Assembly: GCA_012031455.1 (NCBI GenBank)
Contig: JAAUTM010000099.1
Location: 1-6,132 of the forward strand
Direction of reading: 5' to 3'
DNA from: Phycisphaerales bacterium
GTDB lineage: Bacteria > Planctomycetota > Phycisphaerae > Phycisphaerales > Phycisphaeraceae
DNA: 6,132 nucleotides
Part shown: positions 5,234 through 6,132 of the stretch, one piece after another
Layout of the letters: each line of letters starts with the position of its first letter
Numbering within the stretch: position 1 is the stretch's first letter
Translations under genes and position numbers: made by a program
The notes under the pieces: model-generated
Told to the model about the DNA's origin: nothing
What the model saw: the letters and a program-made list of their open reading frames with translations, nothing else
Databases searched by the model: none

Positions 5234-6132
5234 ACACTTGACAGGGACACACTCCCCCATTGGTTTGAGATTGATACCCTTGCACCACACCTGTCGGGCG
5301 GTGCGGAGGTAATGCAGATAATTCTCAAAGGTGACATCCGGCGGAACTCGGTGATCGGGCATCGGGATGTACCCGCCTTCCTCGACCAGCGGCAATAAGC
5401 GGTTCACTTCCTTATCTCATCGGCGGCCGGGCCGTGCATCAGAATGTGCTTATCAAAGCCACCCATCATCAACAACTGCTTCCCGAAACGCTTGCGTAAT
5501 TCGATCGGGTCCGCGCCCCACGTGCCCACCTCAATGGGAAACATGCAATTGACCCCCGCATCCAACCAGTGCGGGACCAGTTCATCGATCTTTCCATCGC
5601 AATCGACAAACACGATGTCGCAGCCATGCGCATAAAGAATCTCCGTCACCCGTTTCATCTGAGGCACGAGGTATTTCTTGAAATGCTCCGGAGCCAGCAG
5701 CGGCCCGGAGTTGAAGCACATGTCTTCCCACATCGTCGCAAGGTCGAATTTGGCGCCGTGCTCGTACAACTTTTTAAGCACCGCCACTTTCACATCGGTG
5801 AGTGTGACCACGATTTCTTCAAACAAAGCTGGGTCGTCGTATACCAGGTAGGAGACATTTTCCATGCCCATCCAGTCACGGATCCAGCCATAGAAACTTC
5901 CCATGCCGATGGAGCGGGGAAAGGGACAATCCTCATCATTCCACACTTTCCGTGCCGCATCCCAATCGCGTGGCATGCGCTCCGGGCTGTCAGGATTGAG
6001 CCGCCACTTGAAATGCTTTTCCCAGCTCTCCCGGTCTTTGAGGGTGTGATCCAGATGTACCGGAATCGAGCCCATGTGCTTTTTGCGAAGCATGAGCACG
6101 CCGGTGGAGTCTTGAATCACTTCATGATCGCC
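5228..6132 (-). CDS. URO-D / methyltransferase-family protein, 5' end outside window (frameshifted)
   Basis: It belongs to the uroporphyrinogen decarboxylase-like superfamily, whose members include HemE and corrinoid methyltransferases (MtaA/MtbA type). It looks like the divergent environmental branch and not HemE itself, so the substrate is unknown. The frame runs off the right edge with codons reading GDHEVIQDSTGVLM, so the GTG at 6120 is not a real start; probably some 40-80 N-terminal residues are missing. Visible landmarks: DRESWEKHFKWRL, FYGWIRDWMGMEN, DMCFNSGPLLAPEHFKKYL, FVDCDGKIDELVPHWLDAGV, GGFDK, and near the C-terminus PLVEEGGYIPMPDHRVPPDV then FENYLHYL. A base is missing at about 5407-5410, giving a false TGA at 5404-5406. 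With it restored, the frame continues to the TGA at 5228-5230, adding about 60 conserved residues; 301 residues are visible. I do not see the His-x-Cys zinc motif of MtaA/MtbA; VDCDG stands where I would expect it, though this is an unaligned judgement. Confidence 0.82.

Noticed and set aside
1..6132. tRNA, rRNA, CRISPR array, insertion sequence, toxin-antitoxin or phage defence genes
   Set aside because: I scanned for cloverleaf-like ends, regular short repeats, transposase motifs and terminal repeats and saw none. The genes present are housekeeping or unknown-function chromosomal types.

Overview
This 6.1-kb window looks like chromosomal DNA of an uncultured planctomycete, possibly Phycisphaerae-like. 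I infer this from the two-domain DUF3467 protein, the free-standing YlbF-family protein and the URO-D-like methyltransferase-family protein, a combination I associate with that phylum. It is not proof. I see no rRNA, tRNA, CRISPR array, insertion sequence or phage gene.

Layout: (1) 20-1054 or 1083, plus strand, an exported alpha-helical/HEAT-like protein of unknown function. (2) 1055-1248, a convergent intergenic region with a perfect 24-bp palindrome, probably a bidirectional terminator. (3) 1249-1713, minus strand, a YlbF/YmcA-family protein with a glycine-rich tail. (4) 1714-1940, a divergent intergenic region with a candidate promoter and leader hairpin. (5) 1941-4252, plus strand, RNase R (rnr), with a probable basic C-terminal tail reading on to 4382. 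(6) 4383-4550, mostly empty intergenic sequence. (7) 4551-5233, plus strand, a tandem DUF3467 protein. (8) 5228-6132, minus strand, a URO-D-family protein cut by the window's right edge and sharing a 6-bp stop-codon overlap with gene 7.

The dominant oddity is that four of the five genes are broken by single-base shifts, mostly at short homopolymers. Moving one base at each site restores continuous, family-typical protein, and the reconstructed lengths come out as whole codons. I count ten firm or good sites and up to three more likely ones. This pattern points to uncorrected sequencing or assembly indels rather than real gene decay or programmed frameshifting. The ylbF-like gene is the only one that reads cleanly.

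Biologically, the most suggestive arrangement is the divergent pairing of a YlbF-family protein with RNase R. In Bacillus, YlbF belongs to the complex that tunes RNase Y-dependent mRNA processing, so an RNA-decay link is reasonable but unproven. I did not find a convincing previously undescribed system here.
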